Positions 21,691-32,555 of a stretch of DNA of 64,000 nt are shown in pieces. The translations under genes were made by a program, and so were the position numbers. Under the pieces are notes generated by a model. That model was not told where the DNA came from. It worked only from the letters and a program-made list of their open reading frames with translations, and did no database searches. Source of the DNA: Liolophura sinensis. Lineage: Eukaryota; Mollusca; Polyplacophora; Chitonida; Chitonidae. Location: contig NC_088300.1 in assembly GCF_032854445.1 (NCBI RefSeq), forward strand, positions 31,665,608 through 31,729,607, given 5' to 3'. Position 1 is the first letter of the stretch, and each line of letters starts with the position of its first letter.

Positions 21691-22020
21691 ACTATATCCC
21701 AGGAGTAAACCAGAGTGCTTGGAGGAAGCTAGGATATACATGTAGTACTATACTATATCCCAGGAGTATACCAGAGTATTTGGAGAAAACCGGGATATAT
21801 ATGTAGTACTATAATATATCCCAGGAGTAAACGAGAGTGTTTGGAGAAAACCGGGATATATATGTAGTAATATAATATATCCCAGGAGTAAACGAGAGTG
21901 TTTGGAGAAAACCGGGATATATATGTAGTACTATACTATATCCCAGGAGTAAACGAGAGTGTTTGGAGAAACCGGGATACACATGTAATATTATACTATA
22001 TCCCAGGAGTAAACCACTGT
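21657..22020. repeat. 61-bp tandem satellite, six units
   Basis: Units start at 21657, 21718, 21779, 21840, 21901 and 21962, each exactly 61 bases apart. The pattern is TTTGGAGAAAACCGGGATAT / ATATGTAGTACTATACTATA / TCCCAGGAGTAAACGAGAGTG. The middle units are nearly identical, the outer ones more diverged, which is usual for arrays that grow by unequal exchange. Confidence 0.96.
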
Positions 22021-22465
22021 TCTTCGCCAGGTACCTGGCAAAATGCCTGACTTAAAGACTCGACCGATCTAATGAATAGCTGGTATTAAAAACCTGCTGT
22101 TCTTTAATTGCTTCATTGTTCATTGACTCATTGGAAATGCTGGTCTTTGGTCTGGATATAGCAGATAATTATCGAACATAAAAACTCCGAGACTCCAATC
22201 TCGGATTATATGAGAATAATTAAACCCTCGGAAGTTCAAGGTCGAATTATGTAATATGTTTACACTGCCTCTAGAGGCCCGTCATGCGGAATTATACTTA
22301 TATACTTACGAAGTATTTCACCATAAATCTTTCAAGCTACGATTATAAGTTGTAGTTAATGGCTCTCGTGTAAGGCAAAATTTAAGGAGCTTTGAATAGT
22401 GCATGACGCTTGTTTGTAAAGCTCTGATTTTAAAGTTCTAGCAGCAATGTTTTATGACGCAGGTG
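22021..22465. other. Intergenic, nothing recognised
   Basis: Unique sequence to the next SINE fragment. Confidence 0.4.
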
Positions 22466-22588
22466 AGAAAAAACCGGGCAGAGCCCGAGGGAAACCCACG
22501 ACCATGCTCAGGTTGCTGGGAAACCTTCTCATGTACGGCCAGAGAGGAAGCCGACATGGGCTGGACTCGAACTCACAGCGACCACCCC
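22466..22588 (-). mobile_element. SINE-A middle fragment
   Basis: CCGGGCAGAGCCCGAGGGAA to the B box is kept, but both the tRNA A-box region and the AAAT tail are missing, so it is an internal relic. Confidence 0.85.
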
Positions 22589-22757
22589 TCTTCCGATACT
22601 ACTCTTTACCCACTTCACCTCCAATATTAAGAATAATTAGAACAGACGTAGGCTGTATCGGGTAAGACATGAGTTATGAGCCATCACAAATGTGAAAAGA
22701 CATATCACTACCATTTGATGGAAGACAAACAAACATATCATAGCAATATATGAAATG

Positions 22758-22820
22758 TAATTTATTTATTTGATTGTTGCTTAACGCTTGGGTATACTCA
22801 AGAATTGTCCACGTATACTA
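22758..22820 (-). mobile_element. SINE-A tail fragment, diverged
   Basis: TTTATTTATTTGATTGTTGC then ACTCAAGAAT.. marks the 3' end; the rest is lost. Confidence 0.6.
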
Positions 22821-25092
22821 AAAGCGATCAGTGTTATGGGTGTAGAGGCAAGCAGAATGCGCTAATTGAACAACCAAGTTTTATATCTTGGTTTTCGTCA
22901 CATTAGTGGAAGGAAGGGGCTCTGCAGCGACAAATACACCAGAAGGCACCGTCAGTAGTTTATTGCCATCAGGGCACTGAGAACGAGAAAAGCACTGGCT
23001 GTTGAAAATTGCCTGTTCGAGAATGGTCTAGTCACCAGGTGTGTTAACAACCTGTCGTGACGATATACCTTCTGACCTTAAGATCTACATGGAATTAGAA
23101 TGCTGAAGCCCCAGTTGCTGAAACGATTTCGCAATTTAGTAGACAGAGACAACACCCTAAATTGTTTACAGCCAGTAAAACCCGACTGTAAACAAAAGTA
23201 GGGAAGGAATAAATATATGTATATATTCTACTTTATTATACTATGTGTTATACATTATATTATTATTATATATTGCTATATAAGTTACACCAGATTTACA
23301 AGTAAACTGTGACTGAAGATAGAAGACATATTTTTGCATGCACGTTATAGATGGAGTGTAAGTTCACCCCTGCGTCTTTTTATTCGTCTCACTGTCCATT
23401 GATTCATGCAGTTAAAGTGTTGAACCTGGCTGAGAGATGGAAAAACTGGAGAGCTGCCTAAAGCTATGCCATCGAATGCCAACGGTTTCAAAGCTTGGGA
23501 ACATATACGATGAAATGTGGATTTTGATATGAATAATACCTGTATGTTCCTTGTAAATGCGCACTGGGTGTATTGCTGCATGTCTGTCTTATCAAAGTTA
23601 ATCCTTTCATGCCGGTCAAACCGTGAAGGTAATCGGGGATTAAAGCCAGATTTCAAACTTAGCTCTCTGATTAATTTTGCACTCAAGAAGCAAGGGGTTA
23701 TATGGCTGGGTCACAAATTACAGACGAGAAAAGGGAGCGGACGCCCCGGGTCAATGACGTACAAAACCAAGCCAAAAGATAAGTCAATGCTTTTCTTCAC
23801 ACCGTGGTCTATCTTATAAGTTTTTTCCTTCGAAACATAGCGCTAAGCGTTTGTGTAAGAAACAATGACACGCTCAGAGCCTTTCTTTTCACTGTCCTTT
23901 TTCTTTCATAATCGCTTAACGCCTCTGTATTTATTCGAACCGTTCTCCAAAGATTGCCTCTCACCCTTCCCCACACTGAAACAGGTGTAAGTGACGTTCC
24001 AGCAGACAAACCTTTATCTGAACAGGTGAGAGAGATCCTATCAACAACTTCCAGTAAAGTGATGACAAGTAAATAGTCAATTTTACCACCTTGGGAATGG
24101 AATGATGCTACGATTGATCCATTTGTAATTCTATTCCGTCAAATCTCAAGTTTTTGCCCATGACTTCAACAAACATTTAAGTTTATTTTCTTTTTCTTCC
24201 TTTTTCTTCTTTTCTTCCAGCTGTATCTGGTCTACATTGTAAACGCTGTACAGTTTTAGCGAGCAATAATTCAAAGAAGACAGTAAATTTGTCAATTCAA
24301 GGTGAACAATTATCATGACATAGCTAACACTTATCGTGTGTGGCTAGCGGAGGCCCAGACCCTCGCGCCTCTAGGTGTCAGTAAATAACCCCCTACTACT
24401 GCCCATGTCTGCTGGACGCGCAGAGGAATGCTCCTCAAAGGCCAAACCGACAAAGACGTTACAAGCTGAAGGTCAAACCTTTAAGACCGGGACAAACAGC
24501 CGGACGCGGCAGACACATTCTACTGGTTAGGTGTTTGTCCAGTAAAAATGTATCCGATTCATTTCTAATCTCCAAAAATCCACGGCCGAGGTGAAAAACA
24601 TTTCTTTGCCTTCGGCCACAGCCTTTGGCCCGAGACCAGAACAGGAATTTGATCCATTTATGCCCGACGGGAGATAGCCACCTATCCCGGTTGTTATTAA
24701 CAAACAACCTGACAAAAAGGTCATAAAGTGAATGTGTCTTGCATTCTTTATATCAAGGCTTTCAGTAAACATTCCAATTTTAAAAATGTCAAATTTCACC
24801 TTAAGTTCTCGGTAAAGAATGAAATAATCCATATTTACATGTACTGTATTTTGATTCAGCAGGTAGTGTTAGGAGCGATGGTGGTGTTATACGTTTCGAA
24901 AGACTCCAAATGCATGTATGCTTGTAATGCATCAAACAACATGAATTATTTCGGATTGCAACAATCATATTGCCATCTGATTAATTTTATAATTAAGGAA
25001 AAATATTGATTTATTGACCTATTCTTCAAATTTACCTTAAATCAAATGAAAAAAAAAAGATTACTGACCGATTGAATTAAAGTGCAATGATT
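22821..25092. other. Intergenic, nothing recognised
   Basis: Overlapping open frames occur on both strands at 23345-23820 and 24459-24832, but they show no family, no consistent splice pattern and no repeat origin. I do not call a gene. Confidence 0.4.
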
Positions 25093-25315
25093 CTTTGAGG
25101 TAAGAAGTTCAAATCCAGTTCTTGTAAGTCCGGTTGCGGCTTTTCGTCGGTTTTCGGTCCGTTTAGTGCTTGCTTTTTAATAAGTTGACGTTAGTGAATA
25201 TATGTAAATAGAAATGAGTTTAAGTTATTAAAAAGGAAGCACTAAACGGACCGAAAACCTACGAAAAGCCGCAACCGGACTTACAAGAACTGAATTTGAA
25301 CTTCCTACCTCAAAG
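25093..25315. repeat. Long hairpin: 91-bp inverted repeat with 41-bp loop
   Basis: Arms 25093-25183 and 25225-25315 are complementary over 91 bases with four mismatches. Each arm contains a B-box-like GTTCAAATCCAG (or its variant) and a GC-rich block, AAGTCCGGTTGCGGCTTTTC, that stands out from the AT-rich surroundings. It reads like an inverted dimer of a SINE-D 5' part. Confidence 0.95.
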
Positions 25316-26867
25316 TAGTAACAAATGGCATTCCCTTTTCTGAGTAAAGAGCATAGATAAATAGGATTCACATCTAACACTAAGTGGGAGCGAATCGTGG
25401 CGTTATGGTTAATGTGCTTGCAAATACAATACTACTTCCATGCCCAGCTTTCATTATTCTCGGGTTCTTGTGTGGTCTTGTATAAAGTTTCCTGGAGACC
25501 TCTTGGTTTCAGCAATATGTCGCCTGTTACACGTGGGCAAGTTGGCCAATAAGTTTTCAAAGGTCGGTATTTTACTACAGGCATTCTGGGGTTTCCCTAC
25601 TTATTAAACTCATCGTCATGGTATAAGTATAGGTATGGAATTAGACTACTATTAAACAAATAAATGTACCACGAGGTAATTTCTATTACCTTTAAATATT
25701 TGACAGTACAGTACAACTTTCAGAAGAAAACTGGCGGATAAATATTGACAATAATCAAAAACGTTTGACACACAAATGGCTTGTAGTTTTAGACATTAAT
25801 AATGAAATTAATAACTCTGATCAGGAAAGAAATTCGTGAATGATTAGCTGGTCGATAAAATAAGATTCCGCTCGAATTTTTAATGAAATATTTATTGTTG
25901 TCTAACGCTTTTTTTTAGCAATTTGATTCGTCATTGATTAATGGAATCTGGATATATACATTGTGTCTATCATTGGCGACTTACAGGTAAGGGCTATCAT
26001 TTGTTACAGAGAAAGGTTATCTTCTCTTGCAGGAATAATCATCTTCTGTTACATGGGAAAGGCTATATCCTCTGTTTCAGGATGACGGCATCTTAATTCA
26101 TTCTTGGTGCGCATCTGAGCTATTTTTTTTTTTTTTGAAAGTCAGGTTCATCGTGCCGTCAACAGTTCTTGATTTAACACAGCTTCAGTCCGTTGAAGTA
26201 ATGTCGTGATGTCAGACAGTAAGTGTCTTGAAGGCAAGTCTTAAATCCAACAGGGCCGTTCATCCACCCCCGTGCATGCCGCTCTGCAGAAAACGTGCCA
26301 GTGAGGCAACACGATTCCGGCTGTTAGTCAAGAACAACTGTACATGACTTTTTGAGTTTCTCTGAAGTCAGCTCCATGCTTTAAATAAAAGAGGACTACT
26401 TAGATCATCGCTGTTTATGACATAGGGACTTTTCTCCACGCTCCAAGCCAGCGTGTCTATTGACAGCTTCTGTGCAGAGATCACATTGCAAACAGACTCG
26501 TACAATTAGCCTGTGTGCAAGGTATGAGTGATGGACACCTGACTTACCCAGGATGCACCAGTTTGAGTTACACCATGGAACACGCGAGGAGGGAATTATC
26601 ACGAAGTTCTATATAAATACATATATTTATTCATTTATTTAAACACCATAACCCCCAAGTCTCATCGGGCTACTGTTCCAATGTTAAGAACAAATGCCGG
26701 CGGACACGTGGGTTGGCACAAACAAATTATTTTCATTGCCCACATTGTCTCTAAAACATGCATTACATATTATGTCGTTTTTCCGTTGTGCTTTACAACA
26801 TGGCATATTCAGGAAGCTCTCTAAAGGAAGGGATCTCTGTTTGTATGTGTGTATGAATGCTGGAGGT
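25316..26867. other. Intergenic, nothing recognised
   Basis: One poly(T) run at about 26124. No gene or repeat copy seen. Confidence 0.4.
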
Positions 26868-27465
26868 TTTACGTCGTACTTAACAATTTTTCAGCCATAT
26901 GATGACGAGGAGTCATTAAGTCTGTATACATATACTGTGTCTTCTTGTGGCAGGACGAGTCCATGCCGTCAAAGTGTTGCCGCCACTGAAGTATCATGCC
27001 GAGGACAATAGGCTTGATTTATTTATTTATTTATTTGATTGGTGTTTTACGTCGTACTCAAGAATATTTCACTTATACGACGGCGGCCAGCATTATGGTG
27101 GGTGGAAACCGGGCACACCCTGGGGGAAACCCACGACCATCCGCAGGTTGCTGGCAGACCTTCCCACTTAAGGCCGGAGAGGAAGCCAGCATGAGCTGGA
27201 CTTGAACACACAGCGACAACATTGGTGAGAGGCTCCTGGGTCATTACGCTGCGCTAGCGCGCTAACCGACTGAGCCACGGAGGCTCCCCCCCGCCCCCGA
27301 CAATAGGCTTGAATCTCACCCAGTCACATTATACTGACACAAGGCCACCCAGCCTCGTTTCCTTGCTTTAACCTCCCAGTGCTGAAGCGAGGCAGCAATA
27401 AGTACCATTTTTACCAAGTCCTTGATACAACCCGACCTGGGTTCGATCCCATAGGTCTCCCCACT
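26868..27465 (-). mobile_element. SINE-B, split by SINE-A
   Basis: SINE-B occupies 26868-27017 and resumes at 27299-27465. Its minus-strand head has the B box GGGATCGAACCCAGG (27430-27455), a good match to GGTTCGANTCC in reverse. The 3' part carries GAAAAATTGTTAAGTACGAC. The interrupting SINE-A is bounded by a 14-base duplication of SINE-B sequence. Confidence 0.88.
27004..27312 (-). mobile_element. SINE-A, best full-length copy, 14-bp target-site duplication
   Basis: GACAATAGGCTTGA is repeated exactly at 27004-27017 and 27299-27312. On the minus strand the element reads head GAGCCTCCGTGGCTCAGTCG, GCGCGCTAGCGCAGCGTAAT, B box, central domain, and (AAAT)n tail. Its low divergence makes it the best guide to the family. 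A G-rich leader lies between duplication and head. Confidence 0.97.
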
Positions 27466-28305
27466 TTAGAGACGGATGACTCATTTTAATTCACTATCTG
27501 ATTGACAGATTGACTGACTCACTAAATGCTATAATCTGGTTACTGATTGGTCCCCTGAATGCGATGATGGCTGACCTACATGCTCACTGACTTACAGATT
27601 TACAGACATCCAAACACTTCCCAAGAATTCAATACAAATAAAAAAAAAAAAGAAAAGCGCTCTAGATGATTTTTCGCAAAAGTAGTGGGGAATCTGGAAT
27701 CCGTTCCTCAAACCCACCTTGCGCGTAAAACTCGAAAGTTTTATCTTAGGGAAGGAGTCAGAGCGACGTGCGATGAGTCGGAAGGATTTACACTCACATG
27801 TGAAATATTGGAGTCTGATCGAGGTCAAGAAAGCGGGGAATTTGTGAGACTCCGATGGACACGGAAACAAGGTGAATGGCCGGGGCCTATAACTAGCCGA
27901 TGACTGATGTGGCTGTGCTATTCATATACACATCCGGCTGCAATATAGAGTTCATAAGCCTCTCGTGAGTTTATTGTTGTTAACAAACAACGACCCAGCA
28001 TATTTAGCGCACTCTGCCTCGATTTCAAACTGGTCTGCTTATATCGCTAGCTATATTGTATGTTATAGTTGATCAAATTATTAGTTTTTAGTCACGATTG
28101 TAAAAATTGTATACCATCTGATTGTTAACTGAAACACTGTGTCACAGCCACACAATATCGCGCAGTAATCTTCATACATTTGCTATATGGTGTGACACTG
28201 TCAAGGCAGCGTATGCGGTGAAGGATTTTGCTATAGCATTAACCGTATACACGCTAAGAAGAATATCCTCTATGAAGAAACACCAGAACGCATTTATTGA
28301 GTACA
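27466..28305. other. Intergenic, nothing recognised
   Basis: Short open frames on both strands near 27592-27903 overlap each other and have no recognised product. Confidence 0.4.
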
Positions 28306-28590
28306 TCTATAATGCGACTGGATGTCATGTCTGGTGTCTTCAGCATGATATATTTCAGAGTTGGCAGCACTTTCGCGACACGGACTTGAATTGTCACAAG
28401 AAGATGCAGTATATGTAAACATGCGCACCTAATGACCCCTCGGCGTCATATGGCTGAAAAATTGTTGAGTACGAGGTAAAACGTTAAGCAGACATACATG
28501 CATGCATACATAAATGTACATTCAATCAAACAGGCATACATACCTAGATACACACATGCATGCATACATACTTACATACATACGTTACAA
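28306..28590 (+). mobile_element. SINE-B, 5'-truncated, with (CATA)n tail
   Basis: GGATGTCATGTCTGGTGTCT, CATATGGCTGAAAAATTGTT and GAGTACGAGGTAAAACGTTA are in order, followed by an irregular ACATACATGCATACAT tail to about 28590. This copy shows the sense orientation and natural tail of the family. Confidence 0.8.
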
Positions 28591-29089
28591 TTTTTGCAAA
28601 GACAAAATTAAGAATAGAGTACATACATGTAGCTGTGTTCCCCCGGCCACCATTCTACAAAAACAAAACCAAAATTTTATATCTAATCATAATAAAATGA
28701 ATACAGTTAAATAACTTTAATAAAATTTTGATCAATTTTATCTTATCCTTACCTTGTAGAGCTAGATATCAATATCATTTGTTTTATTTTACAGGTGTCC
28801 ATGTCTCTATACATTCTATTTATCTTTCCATGGGCTGTGTTGACATGAGTTTATTTGACTGGTTGAACATAAGCATGTTTGGTTAGCTACTGGACATGCA
28901 ATCTGATATGGACATGTGTACAATATGATATCTGGTATGCGAGGTAAACCAGGGCTCCAGTAAACATATAGACCATCACAAAGGTTTGGCTCCGGCTCAA
29001 CTGGAACAAAATCAGTTTATTTTGGATGCATGAAGCAGATTCTTGCGCAACTTTGCATAAATATTTGATTAGGGCATAGGAAATACAAG
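28591..29089. other. Intergenic, nothing recognised
   Basis: Unique AT-rich sequence. Confidence 0.4.
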
Positions 29090-29203
29090 ATGTCCCAGAT
29101 AGAGTCGTCGAGTGCCGTCAAGGTCGCTTTGTTGGGTGTACAGGTCTGTCTCTTCCCTACGATCTGGAATCTAGCTGTTGGAGTCCTCAAGGATGGTAGA
29201 AGG
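29090..29203 (+). CDS. Candidate first coding exon, hydrophobic peptide, unknown
   Basis: ATG at 29090 opens 38 codons that end AGAAGG before GTAAGT (29204), a near-consensus donor, in phase 0. The peptide starts MSQIESSSAV and has a hydrophobic stretch over about residues 9-33 (ALLGVQVCLFPTIWNLAVGV), like a membrane segment or signal anchor. No downstream exon was matched and I do not recognise the family. It could equally be chance. Confidence 0.3.
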
Positions 29204-29300
29204 GTAAGTCAAGTATTCAAGTATGCCATATAAACTGATCTTTTTTTCATTTATTTCAAAAATGTCTCCTAATAAGAACACGTAGATATGTAGGCTACGA

Positions 29301-29366
29301 TTATTTATTTATTTATTTATTTATATGATTGATGTTTTGCGGGGAAACCCACGGTCATCCGCAGCA
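29301..29366 (-). mobile_element. SINE-A fragment with large internal deletion
   Basis: The (TTTA)n tail and GATTGATGTTTTGC are joined directly to GGGGAAACCCACGGTCATCC; about 85 bases normally between are missing. Confidence 0.8.
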
Positions 29367-29705
29367 ACTTCAGGTAATGGTTATCTTACAGTACAATTGT
29401 TCACGGAAAGAGTATATGATTTTGTATTCTTATTTGTTCAAATGAGTAAAGAGTTATGTATTCTTAATTGTTCACGTAATGATCATTGATATATTTACCA
29501 TATTTGCCAGTGGAACGAATCGCGTTATGCGTCATTCTTGGTTTACCCTTTAATCAGAAAGTATTAGACTATTCTCCTTGATAACTTTATATGTCGTTTT
29601 TCTCTTGCATGATCCAAAACTTCCGTGTCAGATTTTGCCAAGAGTTATAAAACTTTCTGTTATTTCTGCTATTTCATTAATATGACGGTTTTCAGTTTTT
29701 TGGAT

Positions 29706-29735
29706 GGGGGTGTGGGTCGGGGGGTGGGGGTGGGG
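29706..29735 (+). other. G-quadruplex-capable tract
   Basis: Five runs of three to six G (29706-29710, 29714-29716, 29719-29724, 29726-29730, 29732-29735) are separated by one to three bases, an excellent fit to the four-tract G4 pattern in otherwise AT-rich DNA. Confidence 0.85.
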
Positions 29736-32222
29736 TGAATAGCTTCCTACAACATTCCTTACACATGTATATAATCAACAACCGTCTGCAATGATATAAA
29801 CAGATAACTAAATTCTTATTAACACAGAAACAAGTATTTATACGAATCAAACATATAGATATACTTTCAGGTTAAATGAATGGAAATGTTGTGAGCGGCA
29901 CGTGGATGCTAAAGGTAGCGTGAGCATGCGTGTTTGTGAGGTAAGATTTACCTACCTCTCTTCCTGGAGAGAGAGTGTCTTGTCTGAGAACTTCACAATA
30001 AACCCACAGCCGTGCGCTGGAGTCACGATTGTAAATATATACCTTATCTGTAAAAATGTGGGAATGTTTGAATTACGAAACATGGATTTGCGGCCATAGC
30101 GTACATTAAATGTATCAATGACACAGGCTGTGAGGGGTCATATGGAGGTGACCCAGATTTGGTGCGTCGGGAGAAGGTGACCGAGACGGAGCTTACATTA
30201 CACTTACTCAAGAGGTCTGAGACCAAACAACGGGTCACGAGACTTTACACCGTCAGCTGAGCGAGATTAGACGAGATTACCCATCATTCAAAACAAACTG
30301 GAAAAGGTTCGCGTTTGGGCAAGTCAGAATAGAAGGATTGATCCGTGTAGCTTTCTTGAAACCTCAACCGGATGAAGGAAGTCACGTAAAAATTGAAAGT
30401 ATTTCATAATATTTCAAAACTTTCAACATGAATTTTAATGACTTGTGAAACACACCAATGCACTGAGTCAACGATTATTTGTTACAGATATGTACGTCCA
30501 TTGGTGACAACAATATAAGATTCTAACTTAATAACTTAATTTTCCATTTATATAAATCTTTACATAAACTTATTCTTTTGTACCGGTATATTACTTTTCC
30601 CCCACATTTCCACTTACTCTGAACTTCGGAACAATTATCTTTCAAATTCCAAGACAAAATTAAAATGAGAAGGCTTTGAACTTCACGCAGGTATACTTTC
30701 AGTTATTTACATATTAATTAAAAAAATCTTACTAGTTAAATATTTGATTTTAGATCATAAAGTATATAATTACTCACCTACTATATGATTGGATATGTAT
30801 GTCCTCCTGTATCCCAAGTCATAATGTATCATGTACCCATCTCTCCCGCTTCTGAATTGCTCGGCTACCACATTCTGAATTAAATGCCGAACGCCAAACA
30901 ATTTGCTTAACATCAATGGTTCTGTTAATGTAGTTTCGTTTTTTTAGTACTGTAAATTGGGTATACAATTACGACTTTAGGTTAATTAAAGCCCATCAAA
31001 ACATAATTGTCCAATTTATGGAAACGATTTCTATCAAGGGTTAAGTAGGACGTAGTGCACCTAGCTCAGCGGCGAGTCGCCAGAAGGCTTTGGAAGGTAG
31101 AATTTAGTTTCGAACATTTTTACGTATTTTTATTTGCTCGTTTATCATTCTGCAAACAGGCATATCCCAAAGATGTCCGTCTTAAGCCTCCGTCAACGGA
31201 AGACATGATTGAAAAATTTTAATAGATTTCTGTTTTGGATCAAAGCTACGGAAGCTCCTAAAGGATAAAATGTCGAGTGTGCCTGCTGGATGTAAAAGTT
31301 CGATCATAAGCCTTCGACTGACAGTTGGGTCAGTGTACAGTGATGGCCAGTTAACAGTGGTGGTAATGGACGATATGTACTCTATCAAACGTATCTGTAT
31401 TGTCAGGATAATTAGCAGACATATAAAACACCGCTATGTGAAGATAAATCTGAAAGGGTATATATAAGAAAATACGTATTTATATATACTTTGCACGATG
31501 AGGGTTTAATGAGATGAGTCTAACCGTACTCAAATCAATTAACAGCAAAGAAAGAAAGAAAGCTCGATCGGTTTCACATGGAAGGTTTCATCAGCAAAGC
31601 GCAAAAACGTTGGTGACATTTCATAAGAAGGGATAACTTCTTATATCACAGTTATATCTTTGCAAATGTAGGAAATATAGAACTGAATTCTGAATTCACT
31701 AAAGAATACTGTCTTCTGATGATTCACCATTTTCCATAAATAAACCCAAACAAAACGGCAATATTAGACGAGTTGCGGATAGTGGATATCATTTGCGATA
31801 ACTTGTTACCTGGCTATACTATATGCTTATTTGCATTAAGCAGTTGTACTTACTTATACATAATAATAGATCGGATGTAACATGTATTGCTCAGTTTGAC
31901 CGCCTTTTTATTTAAAAGCGCATATCGGAGATCGTGAACTAATATGGTTCATGTAAATAAAACTCAAATATATTCGACCAAAGTCCGATCAACATTAGCT
32001 TATGTAATTGCAAACAATTTTTATGGGTTACAACGAAGCCGCAAACAAACATCGATGACAAACCTTTGTGGGTAGTGATATCATGTCTGATATTATGTGA
32101 AAGGTCATCTACCGAAATGTCGTTATTCAACAATGTCAACTGGTGTTGTTTGATTTTAATTTTAAAGCCAAATATTAAATCCAATCTGGCCTGTGTCTTT
32201 TTTGGAGCATGAAAAACGATAA
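29736..32222. other. Intergenic, nothing recognised
   Basis: No SINE copy or clear exon. A short AAAG run lies at about 31548. The minus-strand frame at 31939-32226 directly follows the frame at 32223-32555 but looks less coding-like. Confidence 0.4.
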
Positions 32223-32555
32223 TCAATATGGCGGAGGTGTCTGGCTAATCGGATAGAAGTCAGCCGAGTGCTTTTGGCAGAAGTTGGTTAAACTTCCGCC
32301 ATAGGTGTGAAAATCCTGGTGACAGGTTAAGTCTTGGAATGGCTGCTTCTCCAGTCGTACCACGGACGCCATGAGCCCCTCGTCTAAGTCTTTGTAAAAA
32401 AATAAACTGGACAAAAAGCCAGTATTTTCAAAACAGTTTCCGCATTTTGCGCTGTTACCATGGACAATCAATGAAGAATGCTCCCATGTGGAGGAGAGTA
32501 GACTGTCAGTGTGGATGATGTCGTGGAATACCAAAACATCCACGTGCCCCTCCAC
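32223..32555 (-). CDS. Open frame with coding-like composition, unknown product
   Basis: 110 codons run to TGA, with balanced codon use and a mildly higher GC content than its surroundings; the first methionine is internal (MASVVRLEKQPF). The peptide contains CGNCF and a C-terminal PISQTPPPY. A stop precedes the open part by two codons and no strong acceptor is visible, so it may be a terminal exon whose start is unclear. I do not recognise a family, and the length is within chance expectation. Confidence 0.35.
   Translation of the reverse strand: MEGHVDVLVFHDIIHTDSLLSSTWEHSSLIVHGNSAKCGNCFENTGFLSSLFFYKDLDEGLMASVVRLEKQPFQDLTCHQDFHTYGGSLTNFCQKHSADFYPISQTPPPY

Noticed and set aside
23345-23820. 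Overlapping 100- and 113-codon frames on opposite strands
   Set aside because: Both strands being open suggests few stop codons by composition; neither frame shows a family, signal or splice boundary.
28493-28610. Irregular CATA-repeat resembling an array
   Set aside because: It is the simple-sequence tail of a SINE-B copy; there are no regular repeats with unique spacers, so it is not a CRISPR-like array.
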